NCBI RefSeq assembly: GCF_963678635.1
Contig: NC_087064.1
Span: forward strand, 5,306,411-5,370,410
Length of the DNA: 64,000 bases
Source of the DNA: Symsagittifera roscoffensis
Taxonomy: Eukaryota; Xenacoelomorpha; Acoela; Convolutidae
Reading direction: 5' to 3'
Notes under the pieces: model-generated
What the model was told of the DNA's origin: nothing
The model's input: only the letters and a program-made list of their open reading frames with translations
Databases searched by the model: none
In this document: positions 52,639 to 63,300 of the stretch, piece after piece
How positions within the stretch are numbered: position 1 is the first letter of the stretch
Layout of the letters: every line of letters begins with the position of its first letter
Made by a program: the position numbers and the translations under genes

Positions 52639-54898
52639 AATTCACCGCCTCTCGGAAATCAACGAACCGAACAGAGATAAAATAGTGGGCCGTAATAACG
52701 GATATAACTAACAGGTTATAACTAACAGGCTGTCTTCAATATAACTGACTAGAAATTGTGAAAGGGAACTGTAAAAATATGCAAATATGCGATGTCTTAA
52801 AAAAATAGGCGCGGGTACGGAAAAAAAAGAAGAAATAGGTTAACTATAGTAAATGTAGCCTTGCTTTTCTTGTTCTTGTATTGTAGAAGTCGCAATGAGA
52901 TTGGCTGCGGTTAGGAAAAAAAACAATAAAAATTCCATGTTTTTATGTCCTTACTTCGGTGCTTTTTCCAAATTTGTCCTCCACCTAGCGATAAATTGAA
53001 GCTGAAGGAATGAAATTGGTAAATTTGGACGTTAGATGTGCAAGCCTTTTGGCGTTAGAAGTTGTAAAAATCACCGCTCCTTTTTCACCACTGAACGGAA
53101 TGAAATAAAACCAACTGGATGATGACTAATATAAATTCCTTTTGATGTCTGGATGAAAGCCAAATTTGCTTATCAGAAAAAAATTGAAAAATACAAGTAT
53201 GGCAAAATAAAAGAAGCAAAGTGTAATTTCTTTTCCCACAACGGAATTGTAAATTGTGAGTGTTACTTATATGTCGAATTGAGCTGAGTAAAAATAGGTT
53301 AAATGAATTGAAAATAACAAAAGGGGGCGGGGATTAGGTAATTACGTTCTGGAGCAGAGGACCGCGATTTTTTTTTCACTTAATGGGATTTTCGTTGGGA
53401 ATTATGACTGGCTCAGATTATAAATACTAATTATTGTGAAGGATTAATAAGAGTCAACGTTGATTACTTTTGCCAGAATGTCGACAGGAGTTTCCACAAA
53501 TTGTGAATTGTTGAGATCTATTTGTCAAAGTAGGTTCCGTACGTGAAAAGATAGTCCAAACACAGGTGAGATTTGAAAGCCTCGGGGATTTGAAAATTGT
53601 GAAATTTGTTTAAGAGACTTTCAAGTGTTCCCAACACTTGATTAACTCTTATTGCGGCGTCAAAGCAGAATTTACACTGCGAGGTTACAACCAATAAAAA
53701 GTAAACCGATAAAATAAGAAGTTAAAGTAAATCGAACTTCAAGACAAAAGGTTTCCGTGGAATTGTGTCGTCGAGATATTTGGGCTACTTTATTGATTTC
53801 GTTGTTTGCCTTTGGTCCAATAAATCCTATATTTAAGGTGATCTAAAACAGCACATACAGAAGTTTAAGTGTACTAAGACCTCTCATTAATTCGCATTGC
53901 GGGGTATCGTTTCGATTGAAAGAGTGTACCAACAAACTACGTAAAGCTTCGATTTGACAAACCTACCATTCCATACATGTATGTTTCTTTGTTTTTATCA
54001 CGACATGACTTAACCATGATTGTTGATAGATAAATAGGTAGATAGAGATAGGAAGCTTTATGTGCTAGGCAATTGTCTGAACAGCTTGTTTATGCTCTAT
54101 AAACTTGATTATTGACAAACCCTCGGGCAAACTTTTTATTAATTAATTGACATTTCGACTTTTGAGGAGTCTGGAACTTTTGGAACTTGAAAATCAATTG
54201 CTCTTAAGAAGCTGAACAAGCTTGCCGTTCGGAGGAAATCTTAAATTAAAAAATGTTGATTTTAACTGAATTTCAAAAAAATGGCCCTATCAACGTTTTC
54301 ATTTTATGTGTATTGTCTGGATAAAAAGTTAAATTAAATATCGACCATAACTTTCGTACAAGAATTCATCAACGCTTTTTTCAACTTGCTTATGTTTATG
54401 AATGAATGAATGAAGAAATGAAGTTATCATTATTTTGGTTTTTTGTCAATAATACTAAATTCTTGATTTTCATGAAAAACATTTTTGTGAACTCCATTTT
54501 TTTTCAAAATTTCCACCCCAAAGGCCGGGTCCCAAAATTCTCAAAGAAAAATTACGAAAAAAAATCAATGTAAAATTTACTCGAAATCCATTAAGTAAAC
54601 TAATGCACAGGTCAATTTCTTCAACTAATCATTAACAAATATAATCTCCGTTTCAATTGCAGTCAAAACGTTTATCACAAGTTCATTGATCCTACTCAAT
54701 CTTGAAACTTCCGCTAATCTCCCGCTGAAAACCAACAGTTTATTACAATCATTGCCAGCTCCGTGCCCTGAATACCCTGCATGTAAAGATTAGCACACAA
54801 GATTGAAACTGCAGCTGTTGCAATGCAAATGTAGAGTATAGATGCATATAAAACAATAGTATAAATGCATAAAACTGAACCAAAATGTAACAACAATA
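52639..54898. other. Intergenic region upstream of the DCC-like gene
   Basis: About 2.3 kb, AT-rich. No ORF with protein-like composition, no clear promoter motif and no obvious repeat. The promoter of the receptor gene should lie here unless a further 5' exon exists beyond. Confidence 0.4.
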
Positions 54899-54984
54899 AG
54901 CGCAGTTGGCCGAGTGGCCTAAGCTACAATAACGCCCACTATATAGACTCTACAGTTGACGTAGGTTCGAGTCCCCCACCTGCC
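54899..54984 (+). pseudogene. Degenerate class II tRNA-like sequence or SINE head
   Basis: A-box TTGGCCGAGTGG (54906-54917) and a perfect B-box GGTTCGAGTCC (54964-54974) at the spacing of a Leu/Ser tRNA. The T stem (GTAGG with CCCCC) and the acceptor stem do not pair properly, and no clear anticodon arm forms, so it is unlikely to be a working tRNA. Confidence 0.5.
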
Positions 54985-56586
54985 CATGTATTAATATACT
55001 AAAAAAGGGGGTTATATCCTATTTTAACTGTTTTGTTGATTCTAATTTGGTTCAACCTTGATTAAGGCTGACCGCTAAAAAAGAGCAATTTGTCTCAAGG
55101 ACATTACCGACCGGTTCTTGTGGCTAGCTTGCGCCGATTTGTACCGAAACAAGTTGATGATTGAAGCAATACGATATTTATGCTCGATAGAGATTTTTGA
55201 TGAGTTCTTGCCGAAAAATGCTCTCATTAATTTAAACTTCTTGAACCTTCAATTTTGTTGATTTACGGAGATTGAGCGCACATTTTGGCGCCCCACAAGG
55301 GACTTAATAAATATTGAATGAAGTTATATCCCGGTTACAAACTGAGGTGGTGAAGCTTTTGTTGAGTGGCATCCCGATTGAACAGCTGAGTGAGGAGAAA
55401 GTTGCTGCAGACTCTACTTCTCCTTCATCTGTCCGGCCTTTAGAGCACTTATTCCTACAGCCCGCGGCTTGATCAACTTAGGCGCTCTTGCTGATTTTTG
55501 AGACACCCAATGGATGGTACCCGAATTTTCTTGGTAGTCTGATGGACAGGAAGTTGGAGTAAACGAAGTATTATTTGCCACAACCTATCCTGAGTTCCTG
55601 GAACTGAGACCTTCATGCAGATATACTGAATTGAGGAAATGGAGGCCTACTAACAGGTGTCGTGTTCAGTCCTGCTCGTGACTGGTTTGTGACAACTCTC
55701 AACCGGTGCCGCTAATCACCTACTTCTACATTAACTGTGTCGTGTTCTGTCGTGATCGTGACTGGTTTGTGACAACCCTCAACCGGTGCCGTCCAATCTC
55801 CAATTAAAACTGTAAGAAGTTTCCAAAACGTTTAAAACTCCAATTGTGCTATAAATTTAAATACGATGTCATTTATGATAGAAATTTTCCCGCAAGCTAG
55901 CCCCCGGTAATTTTTCTCAATACCTAAAATTTTTGGACAGTTCCGTTGAACTGAAATATCATACAGTCGGTACATAGACAAACTGACTTGACATTTTTTC
56001 TCGATACCAAAATTTTTTTGGATATATGTGAACGGAATAATAATCAGTGAAATCGAAACATAGACAAGAGGTACTGGACTAGTTTTTTGGGTTGGTTTAT
56101 GACTCGAACCTGCTGACCAAAATTTTCTGAAAAATTTTGTATAAAAAGTAAAAAAATTGCCAAAAAATCCTCAAAACGTCTCCAGAATTCTGCAAAACTG
56201 TGCTGTAAGATGACACCAACCTTATGTTAAGTGGTCTGGTAGCGAAATATCAGGCAAATTAAGTTGAGTTTTTTCATCCTCAGGTTTCTTCCGCGTGTGT
56301 TGTTGGAACTTAACCAATTTGCCTGATCCCCCACCCACCATTGGTGAAACTGAAAGCCAGTTCGCTTCGAGTAAAACAAAGCGGTTTCAGCCTGTCAGAT
56401 TATTGACTTCGTTGCGTGACAGTAAAGTTAAGTGGTCAGGTACGGTGATATTAAGTGAGTTAAGTTGAATTCTTTCATCCTCAGGTTTACTCCGTGTGTG
56501 TTGTTGGAGTTCAACCGACCTACTTAATTTTCCAACCCCATTGGTACTTAAGCGTAACGAAGCCGTCGCATAGGTCCCCTAAGTGT
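54985..56586 (+). mobile_element. BEL/Pao 5' LTR and leader region (boundaries unknown)
   Basis: The 3' LTR is outside the window, so LTR ends cannot be defined by matching. Two internal duplications are visible: an 81-bp tandem (CGTGACTGGTTTGTGACAAC at about 55676 and 55757) and a 200-bp-spaced repeat (GTTAAGTGGTCTGG...TTCATCCTCAGGTTT... at 56226 and 56426). The left limit of the element probably lies between 55.0 and 55.7 kb. Confidence 0.5.
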
Positions 56587-57231
56587 ATGGTATTCATTCT
56601 AGGAGCTAGTTCTTTGGATCACGCGCTCCGAAAACTTCCCGCTCCGTCCCAGAAGCGCGTCAAAGATACTTGCTTTACGAAGCCAGGTTTAAGTTTGAAC
56701 TTTAACGCTAGGGACTCTCAGAAAACGATACAGTACTACCTTCATCACTACTTGTCGCACCGTAACGACCTTGTAATTTGGCACGACGCCATTAATAACT
56801 CGATAAGTAGGCACCGCAGCAACAATAACCGGAAGCTGAGTAGTGAGCAACTTGTCAATTTGTTATTAAGGTATAGGACAAACATTTGTGCGATCGTATA
56901 CTGTAGACGGAACGGAACCGAGGATATAGAGGAAAGTTTAGGTTCAACAGGTATTCTCGTTCTCAACGTCGTTAAAGACTTTATCTCTAAGCGTAAGGCT
57001 AAGGACCAGGTACTAATTGAGAAGTACAAAGAGCTTCACCAGCCTCCTTCCCTTGAGTTAAAGACTCTCCTCCTTCTAAGGCGTTATAGCGCTAATCTTA
57101 ACATCCTTAAGACACGTAAGAAGCGAAACCGCTTACCCCTCAAAGCTCGGAAAGCTATAAGAAATAGGATTCAGGTAGAAGCTTTGAGACGTCAGGTTCC
57201 CCCGTCTTGTAAGCTAATGTTGATTTACTAA
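56587..57231 (+). CDS. Accessory ORF in front of BEL gag
   Basis: 214 codons from ATG 56587 (the frame is also open from an ATG at 56494, but the strand-like start MVFILGASSLDHAL favours the later one). Features: N-terminal hydrophobic strand with GASS; DLVIWHDAINNSIS at residues 61-74; a second hydrophobic strand ICAIVYCRRNG (100-110); ILVLNVVKDFISKRK (123-137); ELH at 149-151; and a very basic C-terminal tail (175-203, KTRKKR...KARKAIRNR). The strand/loop order with GxS early and WHD.IN later recalls an SGNH/GDSL-hydrolase fold, but catalytic positions are not convincing. It ends 93 nt before the gag ATG in the same frame, with TAA and TGA stops between. No known function claimed. Confidence 0.75.
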   Translation: MVFILGASSLDHALRKLPAPSQKRVKDTCFTKPGLSLNFNARDSQKTIQYYLHHYLSHRNDLVIWHDAINNSISRHRSNNNRKLSSEQLVNLLLRYRTNICAIVYCRRNGTEDIEESLGSTGILVLNVVKDFISKRKAKDQVLIEKYKELHQPPSLELKTLLLLRRYSANLNILKTRKKRNRLPLKARKAIRNRIQVEALRRQVPPSCKLMLIY

Positions 57232-57324
57232 TGCAAATTTGATTACGTACCAAAACAGTATCTCATTTTATTGATTGTTTTCTATAAGTGAGCATCCGTA
57301 GAATATTGTCAATTTGTGAAAAAC

Positions 57325-60300
57325 ATGGACGAAAAATTCCAAAGTAAGATACGCAAGTTATTCGAAACCCGTCTAAATCTAGAAAATGAGCTGCTTAAAG
57401 GTCACTCATTATTACTTGAGTACATTGAGAATAATAGTCGCACTACAAAAATTGATAATGCTGTTTACAAATGTAAAATTGCGTTGGAAAAAGCTGTCGA
57501 CGTCAATGAGCAATTAATTAGGTTAGCGGGAAAAACGGAAAATCCTGAAAAAATTATTGCTCAGCAAGACCTTTGGCTTAAGAAAGTAACCGAAATGAAC
57601 GATAAAGTAATGCACGAAGCTCAGAGTTACAAGATGAGCCTTGAACCTTCGTCATTTCCAGCAGCCGGCATTACAGGGAGCAAGGGATCTTTACAACAAA
57701 CTAGGTCTGAGACATCCTCACACTCGCACAAAACAAGTGATTCAGCAGCACGAGTATCTGAAAACAGGTCTAAGGTCTCTAATAAGTCTAAGGATAGTAG
57801 AAAGCTTGACTCACATAAGTCTGATAAATCTGCTTCCACTCGTCATACGTCGACTGTTCGCACTATGTCATCAAGTGAGAAACGGCATGAGTTAGCTTTA
57901 GTAAAACGACGCCATGAGGAGCTGGAAAGGCAGTATCAAGTATCTTTAAGACTTAAAGAGCAAGAGAACCGTCTTAAGTTCGAACAAAGTCAGCTGGAAC
58001 TAGAGCAATTGGCTGAAAATCATAAAAAGCAACTAATTGAAATGGAATTGAAAGCGTTTGAACTTGAGGACAGTTCATCTGAGGTTAGCGAGAAGGTAGC
58101 GCAAAGTAACTTAACAGGAGTAAGTCAACCTATTTCAAAGGTAGCAACCGATCGAACTAATGATTGGGTAGACTCTGTTAGTTCACAAGCACCTCCCGAC
58201 GTTGCTAGTGCGCCCGGTTTGCAGGCCTTCACTCATGTACCCATTTCGTCAGGACCGACGACTTCCGCCCTCCTTGCTCATGCAATTCACACCAGTAATA
58301 GTCATAACCATGAGCACACAGCATTGAGTGACCCTGGAATCCATAGTTATGGACATCGGGCTATGCCTCGATTTGGCAGTGCAAGCCTTTTGCCATTGCA
58401 AGCTTCTGTTTCATTCCCAGCCTCTGTTCCATTCCCAGTTAACAATATGCATTCTAGTGCACACGTGTTACCAACACCGTCGGCTGTTCCTTTACAGACC
58501 ATGAGTTCAAACATAACTAATGGTAGTTTTGCCATCGCGCAACCGGAATCATTACCTGTCCCAATGTTACCGGCCCAACCCGGGTCTGGTTTTGTTTCTT
58601 TGTCGCCTGCATTTGTTGGTGGTGGCTTCTCATCTTCTGGAGTAAACCCAACGCCGGTTTTCTTTTCGGCACCTAATTGCCATGCAGCGCCAGTCCAGAC
58701 GCAACATAATCTTCCCTTTGTTCCGCATACTGTGTCACCTAGTATCAACGATTACTACACAAGTGATGCAAACTTATGGCGATTGGCTGCTACAACTCCA
58801 ATCGTCACGCCTGCTCAGTGTTGTAATGCTGGAAACATTTTTTCTAATGTGACAACTGTTGTCCCATCGTGTAACACCGCCGCTCCGTATACTAGTGGCG
58901 GGACTGTGTATTTTAATACTCCCTCAGTTCATCCACAACATGTTCCGCATTTTGTCAATCAAACTAATACTGGTTATCAGCCAGTCAACGAAGACTACGC
59001 ACCGTCTTCTGCTTATCCGAACCAAGGTTGTTCATCGGATCGACCTCTCTCCGCTCGTGAATTGGCGGAATTATTGATGCATAGCCGCAAAGATCATCTT
59101 CCTGAATGGAAGTTAGCCCAGTTTGACGGCAACCCGTTAAACTGGCACGAATGGTTTGGTCAGTTTAAGTCCACCGTTGATTCCGCTGTTCTCACCGATG
59201 ATACGAAATTGACATACTTAAAAACGCTCGTCACAGGCAAAGCAAAAACCGCAATTGCGGAGTTTAGTTATAGTGGCGTTATGTACAAGGATGCACTGGC
59301 CACCTTGCAACGGAAGTTTGGGCAACCACATGCCATTGTTGGTGCGCATCTTGATAAGCTGAATACTTTTCCTCCACTTAAGATGCACAATTCGGAAAAT
59401 GTCATTAGTTTCTCCTCTGCCGTATCTGGCCTCGTAGCAGTTTTCAAATCATTGTCTTTCAACGATGATCTAAAGAGTGTTAACCTGTTAAACCAAGCTG
59501 TTAGTAAACTTCCGCCTAACCTCAAGGAGGCTTGGTCAATGCATACTGTTAGACATAATTGGCAGCGACCAACACTCTTAGACTTTAACAACTGGTTGAA
59601 AGAAAAGGCCGAGGGGCATGAAAGATTACGTTTACTCAGCTCTAAGGCAAAAAACGAAGAACCGGTTAAACCAAAAACAACCAAAGTTTTTGCAGCCAAT
59701 AGCCAGGTAACTAGTAAGGCTCAGGATAAGTCTCAGGATAAGTCTAAGTTTCCGCCGTGCGTTTTGTGTAAGGGTAGTCATGCATTGTGGAATTGTGCTG
59801 TTTTTAAGGAAAAGAATGCTACTCAGCGAGCAAAATACGTAGCTGAACAGAAACTTTGCTTCGCTTGCCTCAATGGCAATCATAGTTTCCGGCAATGTTC
59901 TAGAGCAAAAAAGTGCCCGAAGCCAGAGTGTGATAGCACACATAATGTTTTGCTCCATGGAGCCGAAAGAATATTTCCTCGGAAGGAAAATTCAAATGTC
60001 TCGAATAAGGCTGGAACAAACAAATCCAAGGAGAATACAAACACTTCCACCCATGCCGCTGTTAGTGATGTACTTGACATTGAATCTTCTAAAGGGTTGT
60101 TGCCAATTGCAACACTTGGTGTATCCTCGGATGTAACCAGTCTCCTGACGTTGGTTCTTTGTGATAGTGCATCGACTCACTCCTGGGTGTCTTCGTCACT
60201 CGTAAACCGTCTCGGCTTAGTAGGGGAGCCCGTTAACTTGTCAATTAGTGGTTTCAATTCGACCACCGTTGTTGAGACTCAGAGGGTCAAGTTTAGAGTT

Positions 60301-63300
60301 TCCTCCGAGCCGAACAATAGTGATTTCGTATTTTCTCTCTGTGCATATGTTAAAGACAACATTCGGATTGGTTCCGAATTAATCAATATTGCTGATTTGC
60401 AGAATAAATATCCACAATTAGCACCTATTAAGCCCATTCAATATACTTATGAGGACGTTGAAGTTATTATCGGACAAGACTACTACCATGCCGTTAGACC
60501 CATTGAGTTCATCTTGGGAGATGATAAAAACTCACCGTGTTCCGTTCGCCTTCCGATAGGTTGGGTCTTAAGTGGTCCGTTGCCGCCGTCCGGTAATTCT
60601 ACTTCTTCGTGTTTCAAGTGTGTTGTTGAAGATTCTTCTCTGACCGACCAGATAAAATCCTGGTACGAGTTGGAATCGTATGGTGCTTTCAAACAAGTCG
60701 ATGCCCGTTCCGCCGCGGATAAACATGCTTTATCCATCCTCAATTCTGAAACCGTTCACAATGGCGAAAGATACATTGTGCCTATGCTTTGGATTGATAG
60801 TAATGTCAGTCTACCAAACAATTATTACTCGTCACTGGCCCAATTTAAATCATTGGAGAGAAGGTTAAGTAAAGACCCTGAGCTGCGCGAAAGATACGCA
60901 GAAACAATTAGAGAGGACATTAGGAAAGGCTATGTCGTTACCGTCGAACCGCATGATCCACGTAAGCGTTCCGATCGCGAGTGGTATCTTCCGCACCATC
61001 CCGTCGTAAATCCGAATAAGCCGGGTAAGGTGCGCCGAGTCCTTAATGGGGCTTCTAAGTTTCACGGCACATCCTTAAATAAGTCCTTATTGGTGGGTCC
61101 TGACCTACTCCAAAATTTAATTTTTGTGCTTTTGCGATTCCGTCAACATAAGTACGCCGTCTCCGCGGATATAGAGGGTATGTTCCTCCAGGTAGGAGTC
61201 CCTGCCCGCGATCAAATTTCGCTCCGTTTTTTGTGGCGGGAGGATACCACTTCCGATGTGGTAGTTCATCAGTACACTCGCCATATATTCGGCGCACGGG
61301 ATTCGCCTACGTGCGCCAATTTCGCGTTGCAAAAAACAGCAACTGATAATATGTCCACATACCCTGAGGCCGCCTCAGTCGTAAATGAAAAATTTTACAT
61401 GGACGATTACTTGGATTCATTCGAGAACGTTACCCAAGCAATTAAAACTAGTCGCGATTTGGTTTCCTTACTAAAAATGGGAGGATTTAATTTGACTAAA
61501 TTTGTCAGTAATGCTGATGAAATCACTTCAGCAATGAACCCCGAGGAATCCGAAACCTCATCTTCACCCATCAAGGAAATATGTAACGGTGCCGAACAAT
61601 CATCACACGTCTTAGGTCTTAAGTGGGACCATGTGAAAGACACATTGGTTGTTAGCAGAGGCGTGGATCGTCCTCTCGATAAAGCAATAACTCAACGAAC
61701 CGTCTTGAGTTTCGTCTCTTCTGTGTTTGACCCTGTTGGGTTAGTAGCTCCATACACAGTTAGGGCCCGTCTTTTACTGAAAGATATTTGGAAAATCAGT
61801 GGTCAAAGTTGGGACAACGAATTGCCAGAAGACATAAGAGATAAGTTTCTCGAGTGGCACTCCGGTCTCCCTCTCTTAGGGCAATTGACTATTCCCCGTT
61901 GTTACTTCACAGAGCCTGTTGATCAAATTGAGCTCCACATGTTTGGTGATAGCTCGCAGGACGTTTTCTGTGCTGTTGGATTTTTGCGTGCGCGACTCGC
62001 GAGCTCGCATAAAACTCAAATATCTTTCATCTTTGGTAAAGCTCGCGTTGCGCCCATGAAAGCGCTATCTATACCGAAGCTAGAGCTTCAAGCTGCTCTG
62101 CTCGCCACACGACTAAAAGATGATATACTGACCGCCCTTACCGTCTCTATTAATCATGTCTTTATGTGGACAGATAGTACAACAGTTTTGCAGTGGCTAA
62201 ACTCCACTGAAAAATTACCTGTATTCGTCGCTAATCGTGTCGGCGAAATCCTCGAGTCGACCACTATTGATGAGTGGCACCATGTTCTGAGCGGCGATAC
62301 TCCAGCTGATACCGGTACGCGGGGGATTTCTTCGGAAGCCCTCAAGGATAGCAGCTGGGTTATTGGTCCGAGCATTCTCAGGACTACTGATTGGCCGTTT
62401 ATACCCGACGAACGTGTAATCAATAAAATTCGTTTGAAGGGTCCTTCTTGTGATGTTGATAATTGCTTGGAGACATCATCTTCCTTCGTCACCGATGTCA
62501 CATCAATCAAACATCCCGAACACGGGTTCAATTGGGAAAGGTTCAGTTCCTTTACAAGATATAAACGAGTAGTCGCTTTTATGTTGAGGGTGTTGCCTTC
62601 ACATAAGCACTTTCGTGGTAAAGACTTACGAATCACCGACCCTACTGAACTTGATATTGCAGAAAGCAAACTGATTCATCTTGCTCAGATGGAATCCTTT
62701 CCCGTTGAGTTAAAAACACTCACCGCTGGCAAACCTATTAAGAATAGTAGTAAAATTGCCACATACTCGCCATTTATCGGTCCCGCTGGAATCATTCGTT
62801 CCACCGGACGGATTGTGCGCTTAGTGGAGGATACCGAGTTTGATACTAAGCACCCAATAATACTCGACGCCCGACATACCTTAGTTCGTTTGTTGGCCCG
62901 CAGCCTCCACCATAAGCATTTTCATCAAGGATTAGATTACATGCGCTCCGTTTTAAATATGAAATATGCAATACTTGGGTTGCGTCGACTACTTCGGTCT
63001 ATCGAAAATCAATGTGTGACATGCCGTAAGCGCAAAGCAAGCACCATCCAGCCAATTATGTCCGATTTACCTGTCGAACGTCTCGGATATAAGCAACCAC
63101 CCTTCAATCATACGGGTGTGGATTACTTTGGACCGCTTTACGTTCCGGTTCGCAGAAGCACGGAAAAAAGATGGGGATTCCTTTTTACTTGCCTCACCAC
63201 CAGGGCTGTACACCTTGAGATTGTACCATCTCTGGACACCAGTTCGTGTGTCATGGGCATTGAACGTTTCGTTGCGCGCCGTGGTACGCCAAGCACAATC

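Noticed and set aside
52639..54898. A further gene between the receptor and the retroelement
   Set aside because: No frame with protein-like composition or paired splice sites; only short AT-rich open stretches.
54899..54984. Functional tRNA-Leu or tRNA-Ser gene
   Set aside because: Acceptor and T stems do not pair and no anticodon stem forms.
58347..58748. 133-codon minus-strand frame inside the BEL element, and similar minus frames at 59268 and 62154
   Set aside because: They lie antisense to the intact gag-pol frame and show no independent protein features.
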